16,978 bases of DNA from CAZZHG01 sp964653655 (GTDB lineage Bacteria; Bdellovibrionota; FAC87; UBA2466): assembly GCA_964653655.1 (NCBI GenBank), contig CAZZHG010000103.1:1-16978 (forward strand), given 5' to 3'. Of this stretch, positions 8,914 to 15,755 are shown one piece after another; position 1 is the stretch's first letter, and the number at the start of each line of letters is the position of its first letter. Under the pieces are notes generated by a model, which searched no databases, was not told where the DNA came from, and saw nothing but the letters and a program-made list of their open reading frames with translations. Made by a program: the position numbers and the translations under genes.

Positions 8914-9188
8914 AGAAGAAAAAACAATGCGTTGCGCTATTTCTCGATGACACGGAGTTGCAATCCGATCGTCGTGCGTCGAAAAACTCAAGCTGTTTGG
9001 GTTACTTTGGGCCGGATGTGCGAGCGGCGGAGGTCGCCGAAAAAAAATTCGCGAACCGAGGGAATTTTTCTTATCCACGATTTGCTTCGGGGAAAGTTTC
9101 CCATTCCGCCGTCTCGCGCTCTCGTTTTTTCGACGAGAATCGACGGTAATTGTGACAACGAACGCACAATTGTGATACCCACGAGGCG
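8914..9188 (+). other. Divergent intergenic region between flagellin and the CoaB-like gene
   Basis: About 275 nt with no convincing gene. The plus-strand open frame at 8932-9192 has an Arg/Ser-rich, non-family-like product and no ribosome site. The region has runs of A and T (near 9041-9048 and 9125-9130), a small CTCGT/ACGAG hairpin (9121-9137), and the direct repeat described separately just before the next gene. Confidence 0.5.
9148..9175 (+). repeat. Direct repeat AATTGTGA, 20 bp apart, at the CoaB-like gene promoter
   Basis: AATTGTGA occurs at 9148-9155 and 9168-9175, a centre distance of 20 bp (about two helical turns). The second copy is inside the palindrome CACAATTGTG (9165-9174), and the first is inside the near-palindrome TTGTGACAA. 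It ends 13 nt before the ATG. This could be an operator; no regulator is identified. Confidence 0.45.
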
Positions 9189-9845
9189 ATGAAACAGCCT
9201 GTTTCTCGTCGATATCGCGTTCTCGTCACCGGCGGGCCCACGCGAGCCTATCTCGATCGCGTACGATACCTTTCGAATTTCTCGACGGGAGAGCTCGCGT
9301 TCGAATTGTGTCAGCGGCTTCACAAAGCGGGCGCGGAAGTCACTTTGATCTCGGGCCCGTGCTGTCAGCCGTTCGGGGAGCTGGGTTTGAAGCGCTGGAT
9401 TTGCGTGGAGACGGCGGACGAGATGCACGCCGAGGTGATGAAGCAGTGCCGGGCCTCGCGCCCGGATTACGCGGTGTTCGCGGCCGCCGTACTCGATTTT
9501 CAGCCCGTGAGCGTCGGTAAGGGCAAGACCTCGTCCTCGTCCGGCTGGACGTTGAAGCTCAAACCCACGAAGAAAATCATCGATGACGTGGGCAAACGTT
9601 TCCCGGCGATCAAGCGAGTGGGCTTCAAGCTGGAGTGGAAGGCGCAAGCTTCGGCCGCGCGCGATCGTTTCGCGCGCGCGAACATGAAGAAGAAGGGACT
9701 CGATGCCCTTTGCCTCAACTATCTCTCGGAGATCTCCGGTAAGAAGCATCCCGCCTATCTCTACTCGGGAGAGGGCAAGCCGGTCCTAGCCGGGACCAAG
9801 TCCCAGATAGCGTCCTGGATTACCAGACTCGTGTTCTCAGCCTAG
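9189..9845 (+). CDS. Standalone CoaB-like phosphopantothenate-cysteine ligase domain protein
   Basis: 218 residues matching the CoaB half of CoaBC, the coenzyme A biosynthesis enzyme that joins 4'-phosphopantothenate and cysteine. Seen: the nucleotide loop VLVTGGPTRAYLDRVRYLSN (11-30), then FSTGELA (31-37) with the conserved Asn30, FAAAVLDFQP (97-106), KLKPTKKII (123-131) and GFKLE (145-149). The CoaC flavin decarboxylase half is absent. Standalone CoaB occurs in some bacteria and in eukaryotes, so the protein may be the real enzyme or a paralogue; a coaC gene is not visible nearby. The ATG has a GAGG site unusually close to it. Its 3' end overlaps the next gene tail to tail by 9 bp. Confidence 0.8.
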   Translation: MKQPVSRRYRVLVTGGPTRAYLDRVRYLSNFSTGELAFELCQRLHKAGAEVTLISGPCCQPFGELGLKRWICVETADEMHAEVMKQCRASRPDYAVFAAAVLDFQPVSVGKGKTSSSSGWTLKLKPTKKIIDDVGKRFPAIKRVGFKLEWKAQASAARDRFARANMKKKGLDALCLNYLSEISGKKHPAYLYSGEGKPVLAGTKSQIASWITRLVFSA

Positions 9846-10871
9846 TTCTGGAGAGGAACCGGATAGGCCCGAGCCGTTACGGGGCGGCCGCGGAGCGTCC
9901 GCGAGGCGGTCGGCTTCCTGCTGGCGTTCCTTCTCGTACAGCGCGAGCTTGTTGTAGAGCGTTTTCACCGTGATGCCCATCGCTCCGGCGGCTTTCGTCT
10001 TGTTGCCGCGGAAGTGGCTCAGCACGCGAAGGATGTGGCGCTTTTCGATCTGCGAGAGCAGAAACGTGGACGCGCCGTCGAAGTACTCCGTTTCAATCTC
10101 CGGGTTACGGATGTTGAACGGAATGTCGTTGTCTCCGATGACTTCTGAGTCCACGAGGATCTTGAAGCGCTCCACCGTGTTTTGAAGCTCACGCACGTTT
10201 CCGGGCCAGTGGTAGCGCTTCAGAAGTTCCATGGCCTTCGCGCTCACCGAGCGCACCTGGCTCGCGGAACCGAGGGCGAGAAACTGATTGATGAGAAGCG
10301 GGATGTCTCCGGGGCGCTTACGAAGCGGCGCGATCCGCAAGGTCACCGTATTGATGCGGTAGTAGAGATCTTCGCGGAACTGGCCGCGCTTTACCGCTTG
10401 CTCGAGATCTTTATTGGTAGCCGAGATGACCCGCACGTTCACGCGGATGGGAGCTTTGCCGCCGACGCGGAAGATTTCTCCTTCTTGCAGAAAGCGAAGG
10501 AGCTTCGCCTGCGCTTCCATGCCCATCTCGCCTATCTCGTCCAGAAAGAGCGTTCCTTCGTGGGCGACTTCGACCAAACCCTTTTTTTGCTGAACGGCGC
10601 CGGTGAAGGCTCCCTTCTCGTGGCCGAAAAGCTCACTGAGAAGAAGCGTGTCCTGAATCGCGCCGCAGTTGATGCTGACCTGGGTTTTGCCCCGGCGGTT
10701 GGAAAGCTGGTGGATGCGTTTGGCGATGAGCTCTTTGCCCGTGCCGCTTTCGCCCTGGATGAGAGCGGTCACCTCAGTCGGGGCGATGCGCGCCACCATC
10801 TGAAGCAGATTAATCATGGCCGGGTCCTGGGTCAGGAATTCACAGTCAGCGGTGAGCTTCGCTTCATCCAT
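9837..10871 (-). CDS. Sigma-54-dependent activator without N-terminal regulatory domain
   Basis: A 344-residue bacterial enhancer-binding protein. The AAA+ domain (about 13-240) has Walker A GESGTGKE (40-47), the sigma-54 contact loop GAFTGA (87-92), Walker B TLFLDE (107-112), sensor I ISATN (149-153), the arginine-finger segment REDLYYRI (166-173) and WPGNVREL (222-229). The C-terminal Fis-type helix-turn-helix is at about 275-311 (ILRVLSHFRGNKTKAAGAMG). Only about 12 residues precede the AAA+ domain, so there is no receiver, GAF or PAS sensor; activity must be set by a partner (as with PspF) or by expression. A GGAGG site precedes the ATG. The last 25 residues are a Pro/Ser/Gly-rich tail. 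Target genes are unknown. Confidence 0.93.
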   Translation of the reverse strand: MDEAKLTADCEFLTQDPAMINLLQMVARIAPTEVTALIQGESGTGKELIAKRIHQLSNRRGKTQVSINCGAIQDTLLLSELFGHEKGAFTGAVQQKKGLVEVAHEGTLFLDEIGEMGMEAQAKLLRFLQEGEIFRVGGKAPIRVNVRVISATNKDLEQAVKRGQFREDLYYRINTVTLRIAPLRKRPGDIPLLINQFLALGSASQVRSVSAKAMELLKRYHWPGNVRELQNTVERFKILVDSEVIGDNDIPFNIRNPEIETEYFDGASTFLLSQIEKRHILRVLSHFRGNKTKAAGAMGITVKTLYNKLALYEKERQQEADRLADAPRPPRNGSGLSGSSPELG

Positions 10872-10903
10872 GCAACCAACCTCCGAGTAACAACAGGAGG
10901 TAG

Positions 10904-10920
10904 GTAAATATAAAATTTAC
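10904..10920 (-). repeat. Inverted repeat upstream of the sigma-54 activator
   Basis: GTAAAT (10904-10909), spacer ATAAA, ATTTAC (10915-10920). It is AT-rich in a GC-rich neighbourhood and lies 33-49 nt upstream of the ATG, so it may be an operator or contain the promoter. Chance occurrence cannot be excluded. Confidence 0.35.
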
Positions 10921-10977
10921 AGGGCCGGATCAACTACTTTTTACCGATGGGAATTTAGGCGCGGATTACAGAGGGTT

Positions 10978-11008
10978 GGCCGGGAGGACGCAAAACGTCC
11001 CCCCGGCC
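10978..11008 (-). terminator. Strong hairpin after the M14 carboxypeptidase gene
   Basis: GGCCGGGAGGACG (10978-10990), loop CAAAA (10991-10995), CGTCCCCCCGGCC (10996-11008): a 13-bp stem with a single A-C mismatch. It lies 12 nt after the carboxypeptidase stop (minus strand). No T-run follows on either strand, so it is a terminator-like or mRNA-protecting hairpin rather than a textbook intrinsic terminator. Confidence 0.55.
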
Positions 11009-11020
11009 AGGTGCCGTAAA

Positions 11021-12247
11021 TCAGTCGAGAATACCCAGCGGATCTGCCTCCGACCGCAGCGAGCGGTACGGGTTGTCCGCCATTTCGAGCATGTAGAGGA
11101 CCGGTTCCAGGTTCGCCTGGAATGCGGGCGCAATCGCCTTCGCTCCGGGATAGAACCCGCCGCTCAACATGGAAGAGGGCGACAGCTCGAAGGTGAACGC
11201 GAAGAGTTTCAGCTCGTCGTACGCCCAGTCCGTCGTGTCGCCGGAAGCGAGATACAGGCCGCTGCTCTTCATCGGCTTGTACTTGTTCCAGCTCGCCATC
11301 TTCTTGCCCATCTTCTCGAACACGGCGAGATCCGTGCTGCTCGAAATCTGGCTGTTCGTGTGGCCGTAAGGCCACAGCACGAGCTCGCTGAAGGTGTGGA
11401 AGCTGAGAAGCATCGTCGCGCTTTTCCTGTTGCGGACGAAGTCACGGACGTTCGCCGTCTCGGGTTCCGAGAACGCGGAAGGACCGTGATAGATGTCCGA
11501 CGACGTATCATCGCTCGATCCTTCGCCGCCGAAGCCCGCGCCGTAGTTGCGGTTCAAGTCGACGCCGTAGGATCCGTCGCCGTTGTTCTTGCGGTTCTTG
11601 CGCCAGTATTTGTAACCGGAGCCGGAAATGTCGTACTCGGCGCCGTCCGGGTTCACCATCGGAACGATCCAGACTTCGCGAGTGTCGAGCAGCTTCGTGA
11701 TGCGCGCGTCTTTGCCGTATTGGCCGGCGAGATGCTCCGCCATGAGAAGCGGCAGCTCGACACTCAGATGTTCGCGCGCGTGGTGGCAACCGAGCAGCAC
11801 GACGGCGGGAAGCTTGTCCTCGTCCTCGTTGCTGGAAAGACGAATGCCCGCCATCTCGCGGCCTTCGAGGCTCTTTCCGATGTTGATGCGGGTCGCGATG
11901 GCGGGATACTTAGCGGCCAGCTGATCCAGTGCGGCGAGCATCTCCTTATGATCGTGGAAGGCGCCGTCGGAACCCGGAAATCCCGCGCGCGTCGGCATCG
12001 CATCGACTTCGAAAGCGATTCCCGCTTTTCGCAGAGCGCTCAGGTCGCGTTCCGTTCCGACGAACGTCACGGAATCCGAAAACACGGCGTCAATCGCTAT
12101 GCCGGCCTCGGCGATGGCGGTTCGCTCGGCGGCGTCCTTCGCCGGAGCGCGTACGAAAAACAGATCGTTGTTCTGATTTCGCGCCTGAGCCTGTTGGCCA
12201 AGCAGCACGCAGAATCCCAACAACCACAACCGAGAAGCACGAGACAT
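11021..12247 (-). CDS. Exported M14-family zinc carboxypeptidase
   Basis: 408 residues. A signal peptide (MSRASRLWLLGFCVLLGQQAQA) is followed by a probable propeptide-like region (about 25-90) and the M14 catalytic domain (about 95-395). Zinc ligands are His156 and Glu159 in CHHAREH and His284 in SFHTFSE. The substrate-binding Arg/Asn set is R216 in YWRKNRKN and N232-R233 in DLNRNYG, and the catalytic Glu is E354 in FTFELSP. All key residues are intact, so it should be an active secreted or periplasmic carboxypeptidase, close in style to the carboxypeptidase A/T group; residue preference is not readable. The ATG has a GGGAGGGAG ribosome site. Transcription diverges from the TPR/winged-helix gene. 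A hairpin follows the stop. Confidence 0.93.
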   Translation of the reverse strand: MSRASRLWLLGFCVLLGQQAQARNQNNDLFFVRAPAKDAAERTAIAEAGIAIDAVFSDSVTFVGTERDLSALRKAGIAFEVDAMPTRAGFPGSDGAFHDHKEMLAALDQLAAKYPAIATRINIGKSLEGREMAGIRLSSNEDEDKLPAVVLLGCHHAREHLSVELPLLMAEHLAGQYGKDARITKLLDTREVWIVPMVNPDGAEYDISGSGYKYWRKNRKNNGDGSYGVDLNRNYGAGFGGEGSSDDTSSDIYHGPSAFSEPETANVRDFVRNRKSATMLLSFHTFSELVLWPYGHTNSQISSSTDLAVFEKMGKKMASWNKYKPMKSSGLYLASGDTTDWAYDELKLFAFTFELSPSSMLSGGFYPGAKAIAPAFQANLEPVLYMLEMADNPYRSLRSEADPLGILD

Positions 12248-12515
12248 AGGATCTCCCTCCCGCGGATGGCGGATGACTTCGTTATTTATGGATGAGCTGT
12301 GAGAGTAAGACGCGCGTGGACGATGAACTTGTCACAAAACTAACCGAGTTCAGCGGAGAGTATATCATTGGCATTCCGCTTCTCGTTAACAGATGTGTGC
12401 TTTAGCCGTGGTTTACGACGTGCTGTGAGGCGACCTCGCCTACCTTTAGAGGCACCCTGGTTATCGCGCTTGGAGAAACTATGTTAAATTTGGCGGGTCT
12501 GCTCACCCCTACTCG
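12248..12515. promoter_or_regulatory. Divergent promoter region between the carboxypeptidase and the TPR/winged-helix regulator
   Basis: 268 nt without a convincing gene. It holds TTGTCACAA (12329-12337), whose reverse complement TTGTGACAA also occurs at 9150-9158 upstream of the CoaB-like gene, and a small hairpin AGGCG-ACCT-CGCCT (12428-12441). No clear -35/-10 pair could be fixed for either gene, and the regulator has no good Shine-Dalgarno. Confidence 0.4.
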
Positions 12516-13589
12516 ATGAATCAAAAGATCAATAGCCAGCTTCTTGAAGCCAGGGACCATTACTACGCGCTCCGTCTGGTCGAGGCTTACAATATTCTGC
12601 GCCGCTATTTCGATCGAATTCCGTTTCAGGTCGACAAGGAGCACGCCGAGTATGTGGGGATGTTCGTGCGCACTCTTACCGAGCTCGGCAAGACGCACGA
12701 GCTGAAGTTCTACGTCGCCGAGCTGGAGAGGCACTACGAAAAAACTTCGGATCCGGCGATCGGCTACGCGCTCGCGATGGTTTTCCGCAGCCTTCCCGAT
12801 CCGCGATCGGAATCCGCCCGCAAGCTTTTCGAGGACGTCATCCGCCACCCCGATGCGGGGCCCTACCGCACGAAGGCCAAGATGATGCTCGCCCATTACT
12901 ACGACTGGAAAAACAGCGACACGGCCGCGTGCCGTCAGCTGATTGATTCCATCGAGGAGCCCGAAGATCCGTCGGTGAGGCTTCTGTGGAAGATCTGGCA
13001 GGCGAAGATCCTGCGCGACGAAAAGAAATTCGAGGACGCCGAGCGGCTTCTGAAGCTGGTGCTCGATTCCGCGACTCCCGAGGCGGATTGGTACGCGCAC
13101 TATTCGGCGAAAGTGGTCTTGGCGATCCTGTACCTGAAGCGCGACGATCTGGAGAACGCGAGCCGCGTGGTTTCCGAAGTGCGCAGGCTCTTCGACGGAA
13201 AGAATTTCAAGTCGCTGCGTATTCAGATGGAGGAGCTGGAGAAGCAGCTTCGCGAGAAGTCCTCCGTCGGAGTCGTGCAATTCACGCCCCGGGAAGACGG
13301 GGCGGTGTTCAGTTACCAGAACCGCGAGCTCAAGCTGAAGCCCCATTCTCCGGCGGAGAAGCTTCTGACTTTGATGATCCGGCGCAGAGTTTTGGACAAG
13401 GAAGGCATCGTCCGCCAGCTTTACGACCGGGACTACAACGGTTTGGAGGACGACCGGCTCATCTACTATCACATCCACGCGTTGAGGAAGCGGCTTCAGA
13501 CGATCGGAATTCCCGGAGAAGCGATAGCCACCGACGAAGAGGGCTACCGTTTTGTTCCCAAGGTGGAAACGGTGGAGGCGGTCCCATGA
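12516..13589 (+). CDS. TPR-repeat protein with C-terminal OmpR/PhoB-like winged-helix domain
   Basis: 357 residues. Residues about 5-245 are helical-hairpin repeats of TPR type, for example the pairs around 14-33, 83-109, 153-184 and 196-226 with A/L/Y patterns such as AKMMLAHYYDWKNSDTAACR. Residues about 253-347 match the winged-helix domain of OmpR-type response regulators: a short beta region, LKPHSPAEKLLTLMIRRR (helix 1), DKEGIVRQLY (helix 2), the recognition helix DDRLIYYHIHALRKRL (312-327) and the wing IATDEEGYRFV (337-347). There is no receiver domain, so the input is probably a protein or peptide bound by the TPR part, as in SARP or RRNPP regulators, but here in TPR-then-wHTH order. 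The ATG lacks a clear ribosome site. It is coupled to the next two genes. Confidence 0.85.
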   Translation: MNQKINSQLLEARDHYYALRLVEAYNILRRYFDRIPFQVDKEHAEYVGMFVRTLTELGKTHELKFYVAELERHYEKTSDPAIGYALAMVFRSLPDPRSESARKLFEDVIRHPDAGPYRTKAKMMLAHYYDWKNSDTAACRQLIDSIEEPEDPSVRLLWKIWQAKILRDEKKFEDAERLLKLVLDSATPEADWYAHYSAKVVLAILYLKRDDLENASRVVSEVRRLFDGKNFKSLRIQMEELEKQLREKSSVGVVQFTPREDGAVFSYQNRELKLKPHSPAEKLLTLMIRRRVLDKEGIVRQLYDRDYNGLEDDRLIYYHIHALRKRLQTIGIPGEAIATDEEGYRFVPKVETVEAVP

Positions 13590-13687
13590 CGTTCGCCATC
13601 CAGGCAACTTCCGACGGCCGGCGAAGGTTCGAGCCTGGTCACCTGAAGCCATTTCTTGAACGAGTCCGGATGATTTTAGGGGGATAG
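13586..13687 (+). CDS. Possible 33-residue small protein coupled to the regulator
   Basis: An ATG at 13586 overlaps the regulator stop as ATGA and is preceded by GGAGG (13574-13578) with a 7-nt spacing. The frame closes at TAG 13685-13687, one base before the GTG of the next gene. The product starts MTFAIQATSDGRRRFEP and is basic with no signal peptide or membrane helix; I recognise no family. The good ribosome site and stop-start packing favour a real gene; the short length and unknown family argue for caution. It may instead only serve to couple translation of the next gene. Confidence 0.45.
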   Translation: MTFAIQATSDGRRRFEPGHLKPFLERVRMILGG

Positions 13688-13688
13688 C

Positions 13689-14750
13689 GTGCGGTTCTTA
13701 GGTTTACTTTCTTTCGGCGTCCTGTTCTTTCTCTTTTGCGGCCAGGCATCGGCCTCGCCCGCGAGCCGTTGCGGCGGCGACGGTCCGCAACCTTTCACCG
13801 ATATTTCGGTCGGCATTCCGAAAACGAAAACCATTCCGATTAACGGGGAAGTGAACGACTTCGTCTACTGGGAAAACCGGGACAGCGTGGTCTACCGCAA
13901 CACGCGCGGACAGATTTACTCCAGGGGACTCGCGAACGGCTGGGAAATCCACTACGGCTCATCGGGAGTCGCGCTATCTCCGGTGGTGAACGCCACGGAA
14001 GAGGCCATCCTCCTCGACAAAACCACCAATTACTACGAGTTCGGCTACTGGCACTCCTTCTACATGCAGGCCGTCGCGCCGAAACATCTTTTCTGGGAGG
14101 GCAAGTACCTCTTCATGCTGGAGACGGTCGCCGGCACCAGTCAGTACTCGCAGCAGCTGCAGTCCCACCGATACCGGGACGGCTTGGGAAGCGCGCGCTA
14201 CCTTTGCCGCTACCTCGTTCCGGTGGGCGAAAAGTATCTTCAGGCGGAAGGCGCGAGCTATCCCGTCGTGCCGTTCTATAAGGTCCGCCCGACTCCCCAG
14301 GGTAACGAGCTTTCCATTTACGAGATGGACGTGCGCAACTGCAACGTGTCGCTCTACGGAACCTACAAGGATCTCTTCGAAGGCAAAATCCTGTCGGTCC
14401 ACCGTTACGGGAATCTCAAGTCGTACGCCGTCCAAACCGATCACCCCACGAAAAATCTCATGTGGGACTACGGAACGGGTTGCGAATTCTTCAGCATCGG
14501 CCAGGGGCAAATGCTTTTTCCGTCCCACGATCGGGCGGTGGTCGGCGCCTGGGTACCCGGCACCGGCCTCGAGCTGATGAATCTCACTTCGAAGCACCGG
14601 GCGGTGTACTTCTCCGGCGCTTCGCCGAAAACCGTGCGGCCCCGCGATCTGGTTCTCGCGAAAAGCCGCGGCAAGGCGCTGTTTTCCCCCGACGGAGAGA
14701 AAACGGGCCGGCAGCTCTTCGAGATCGACGTGAAGGACATCCTTCCTTAG
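13689..14750 (+). CDS. Secreted protein of unknown function with four mature cysteines
   Basis: 353 residues, no family recognised. The start is GTG with an AGGGGG site (13678-13683). A signal peptide MRFLGLLSFGVLFFLFCGQASA is cleaved near residue 22. Mature cysteines are C28, C173, C218 and C265, an even number fitting two disulfides. The body is rich in Tyr, Gly and short beta-like stretches, with repeating phrases of the type VLAKSRGKALFSPDGEK and LFEIDVKDI at the end; this is compatible with a beta-propeller, but that is a guess. It follows the 33-codon frame by one base and so belongs to the regulator operon. It may be a periplasmic or outer-surface ligand-binding protein. Confidence 0.72.
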   Translation: MRFLGLLSFGVLFFLFCGQASASPASRCGGDGPQPFTDISVGIPKTKTIPINGEVNDFVYWENRDSVVYRNTRGQIYSRGLANGWEIHYGSSGVALSPVVNATEEAILLDKTTNYYEFGYWHSFYMQAVAPKHLFWEGKYLFMLETVAGTSQYSQQLQSHRYRDGLGSARYLCRYLVPVGEKYLQAEGASYPVVPFYKVRPTPQGNELSIYEMDVRNCNVSLYGTYKDLFEGKILSVHRYGNLKSYAVQTDHPTKNLMWDYGTGCEFFSIGQGQMLFPSHDRAVVGAWVPGTGLELMNLTSKHRAVYFSGASPKTVRPRDLVLAKSRGKALFSPDGEKTGRQLFEIDVKDILP

Positions 14751-14757
14751 CAGGAAA

Positions 14758-14774
14758 GCCGCTCAGGAAGCGGC
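14758..14774 (+). terminator. Small hairpin after the secreted four-Cys protein gene
   Basis: GCCGCT (14758-14763), loop CAGGA, AGCGGC (14769-14774). It is 7 nt after the stop codon with no T-run behind it, so termination is uncertain. Its loop also has AGGA. Confidence 0.35.
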
Positions 14775-14826
14775 GGATCACCTGTTAACGCCTACTGACT
14801 TCCATCCGAAAGCCCGCGCTCGCTTG

Positions 14827-14857
14827 CCGATATCGTGAAGGAAACGATATCGGAGGG
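14827..14857 (+). promoter_or_regulatory. Hairpin at the ribosome binding site of the caspase-like gene
   Basis: CCGATATCGT (14827-14836), loop GAAGGAA (14837-14843), ACGATATCGG (14844-14853): a perfect 10-bp stem. The Shine-Dalgarno GGAGGG (14852-14857) begins with the last two bases of the stem and is six bases before the ATG. Folding, or a protein holding the loop, would therefore affect ribosome access. GGA in the loop plus GGA in the Shine-Dalgarno recalls CsrA/RsmA sites. At DNA level the palindrome could also be an operator. Confidence 0.62.
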
Positions 14858-14863
14858 CCGCCC

Positions 14864-15628
14864 ATGAAAGCTAAGCTTTGGCTGTTGCTTCCGCTTTGGT
14901 TCGTTGCTAATTGCGTTGGCGCCGAAGAAAGAGGGTTCGTGGAGAGCCCGAGTGCCGGCAACGAAGCCCTCGTCGTGAACGTCCGCAACGGGCTTCCGGG
15001 CGGCCGCTCCAACATCCTGCACATGGCGGAGATGGTTTCCCATCCGCAGTACCAATTTCACCTGACGACTCTCGAGGACGGACTCGGTACCGCCTCTCAG
15101 ATCAAGAACTCTCTGAAAGCGGCCGCGAAGAAGGTTCCCTCCGGGGGGACGCTGCTCTTCTATTTCGCGGGCCACGGCGGAAACCAAATCGTGCAGGTGG
15201 CCGACCGGCACCTCACCACCACGGAGATCCGAAGCGCCATCGAGGAGGGCCGGCAATCCGAGGGACCGCTCGCCCGCCTCGTTTTGATTTTCGACGCCTG
15301 CCACGCGGGCTCCCACATCGGGGGCGTCGGCCGTGGGCGATCGCTCGAGGCGGACTCGATTGCCGAGGTGATGAACCGGGGAGAGCGGGCGAGCCAGTAT
15401 TGGAACAAGCTCATCGTCATGACGTCGTCGCGGGCCAGCGAGCTTTCGTGGGTGACCTCCACGGGGCACATGTTCACGACGGCGGCCCATAAGGCGCTGC
15501 CGCTGTCGCTTGCCGCGAACGAGACGATCGGGGAATTCTTCAAGCGGACGAACGAAAACCTGACGGCGAGCCACCCGACCTACAAAGTGATTCCCGAAGA
15601 CCTGATGAACGAGAAAATGGCCCCCTGA
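14864..15628 (+). CDS. Exported caspase-like (peptidase C14 family) protein
   Basis: 254 residues. A signal peptide (MKAKLWLLLPLWFVANCVGA) precedes one caspase-fold domain. The catalytic dyad is His104 in FYFAGHGG and Cys146 in IFDACHAGS, each at the end of a beta strand, which is the caspase/metacaspase arrangement (typically SGHG and DCCHSG). A p10-like segment (IVMTSSRASELSWVTSTGHMFTTAAHKAL, starting near 184) follows. It has no partner domains such as the WD40, TPR or formylglycine domains common in bacterial orthocaspases. Export to the periplasm or beyond is less usual than a cytoplasmic location. Catalytic competence is likely from the dyad; substrate preference (basic or acidic) and role are unknown. 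It may be a predation or envelope protease, which is inference. Confidence 0.85.
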   Translation: MKAKLWLLLPLWFVANCVGAEERGFVESPSAGNEALVVNVRNGLPGGRSNILHMAEMVSHPQYQFHLTTLEDGLGTASQIKNSLKAAAKKVPSGGTLLFYFAGHGGNQIVQVADRHLTTTEIRSAIEEGRQSEGPLARLVLIFDACHAGSHIGGVGRGRSLEADSIAEVMNRGERASQYWNKLIVMTSSRASELSWVTSTGHMFTTAAHKALPLSLAANETIGEFFKRTNENLTASHPTYKVIPEDLMNEKMAP

Positions 15629-15755
15629 CCTGACTAAGTTCGAGTCAGTGACCAAGGCTTAGGCGAGGTTTCGCCGAGTAAGGCCTCGAATTTCCAATAC
15701 TCGGATTTGGTCCGATAGGTGCAATCTCTAGCTCTCGCAACCGGGGGGCCGCACC
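15629..15755 (+). other. Hairpin-rich spacer between the caspase-like and small secreted protein genes
   Basis: Three small inverted repeats occur in 127 nt: CTGACT/AGTCAG (15630-15648, loop AAGTTCG), GGCG/CGCC (15662-15675 area, loop AGGTTT), and TCGGA/TCCGA (15701-15715, loop TTTGG). None has a T-run. The first starts right at the caspase-like stop and may end that transcript. No promoter could be assigned. Confidence 0.4.

Noticed and set aside
9148..9175. CRP or FNR site at the AATTGTGA repeats
   Set aside because: TGTGA is present, but the second half is not TCACA at N6 spacing, and there is no TTGAT-N4-ATCAA.
8741..9188. Sigma-54 promoter for flagellin
   Set aside because: I found no TGGC-N8-TTGC match on the minus strand; a sigma-28-like pair fits better.
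8932..9192. Small plus-strand ORF in the flagellin upstream region
   Set aside because: No ribosome site, non-protein-like composition, and it overlaps the next gene start.
12402..13652. Minus-strand open frame of 416 codons opposite the TPR/winged-helix gene
   Set aside because: The plus-strand gene has clear domains; the antisense product is low-information and has no recognisable motif.
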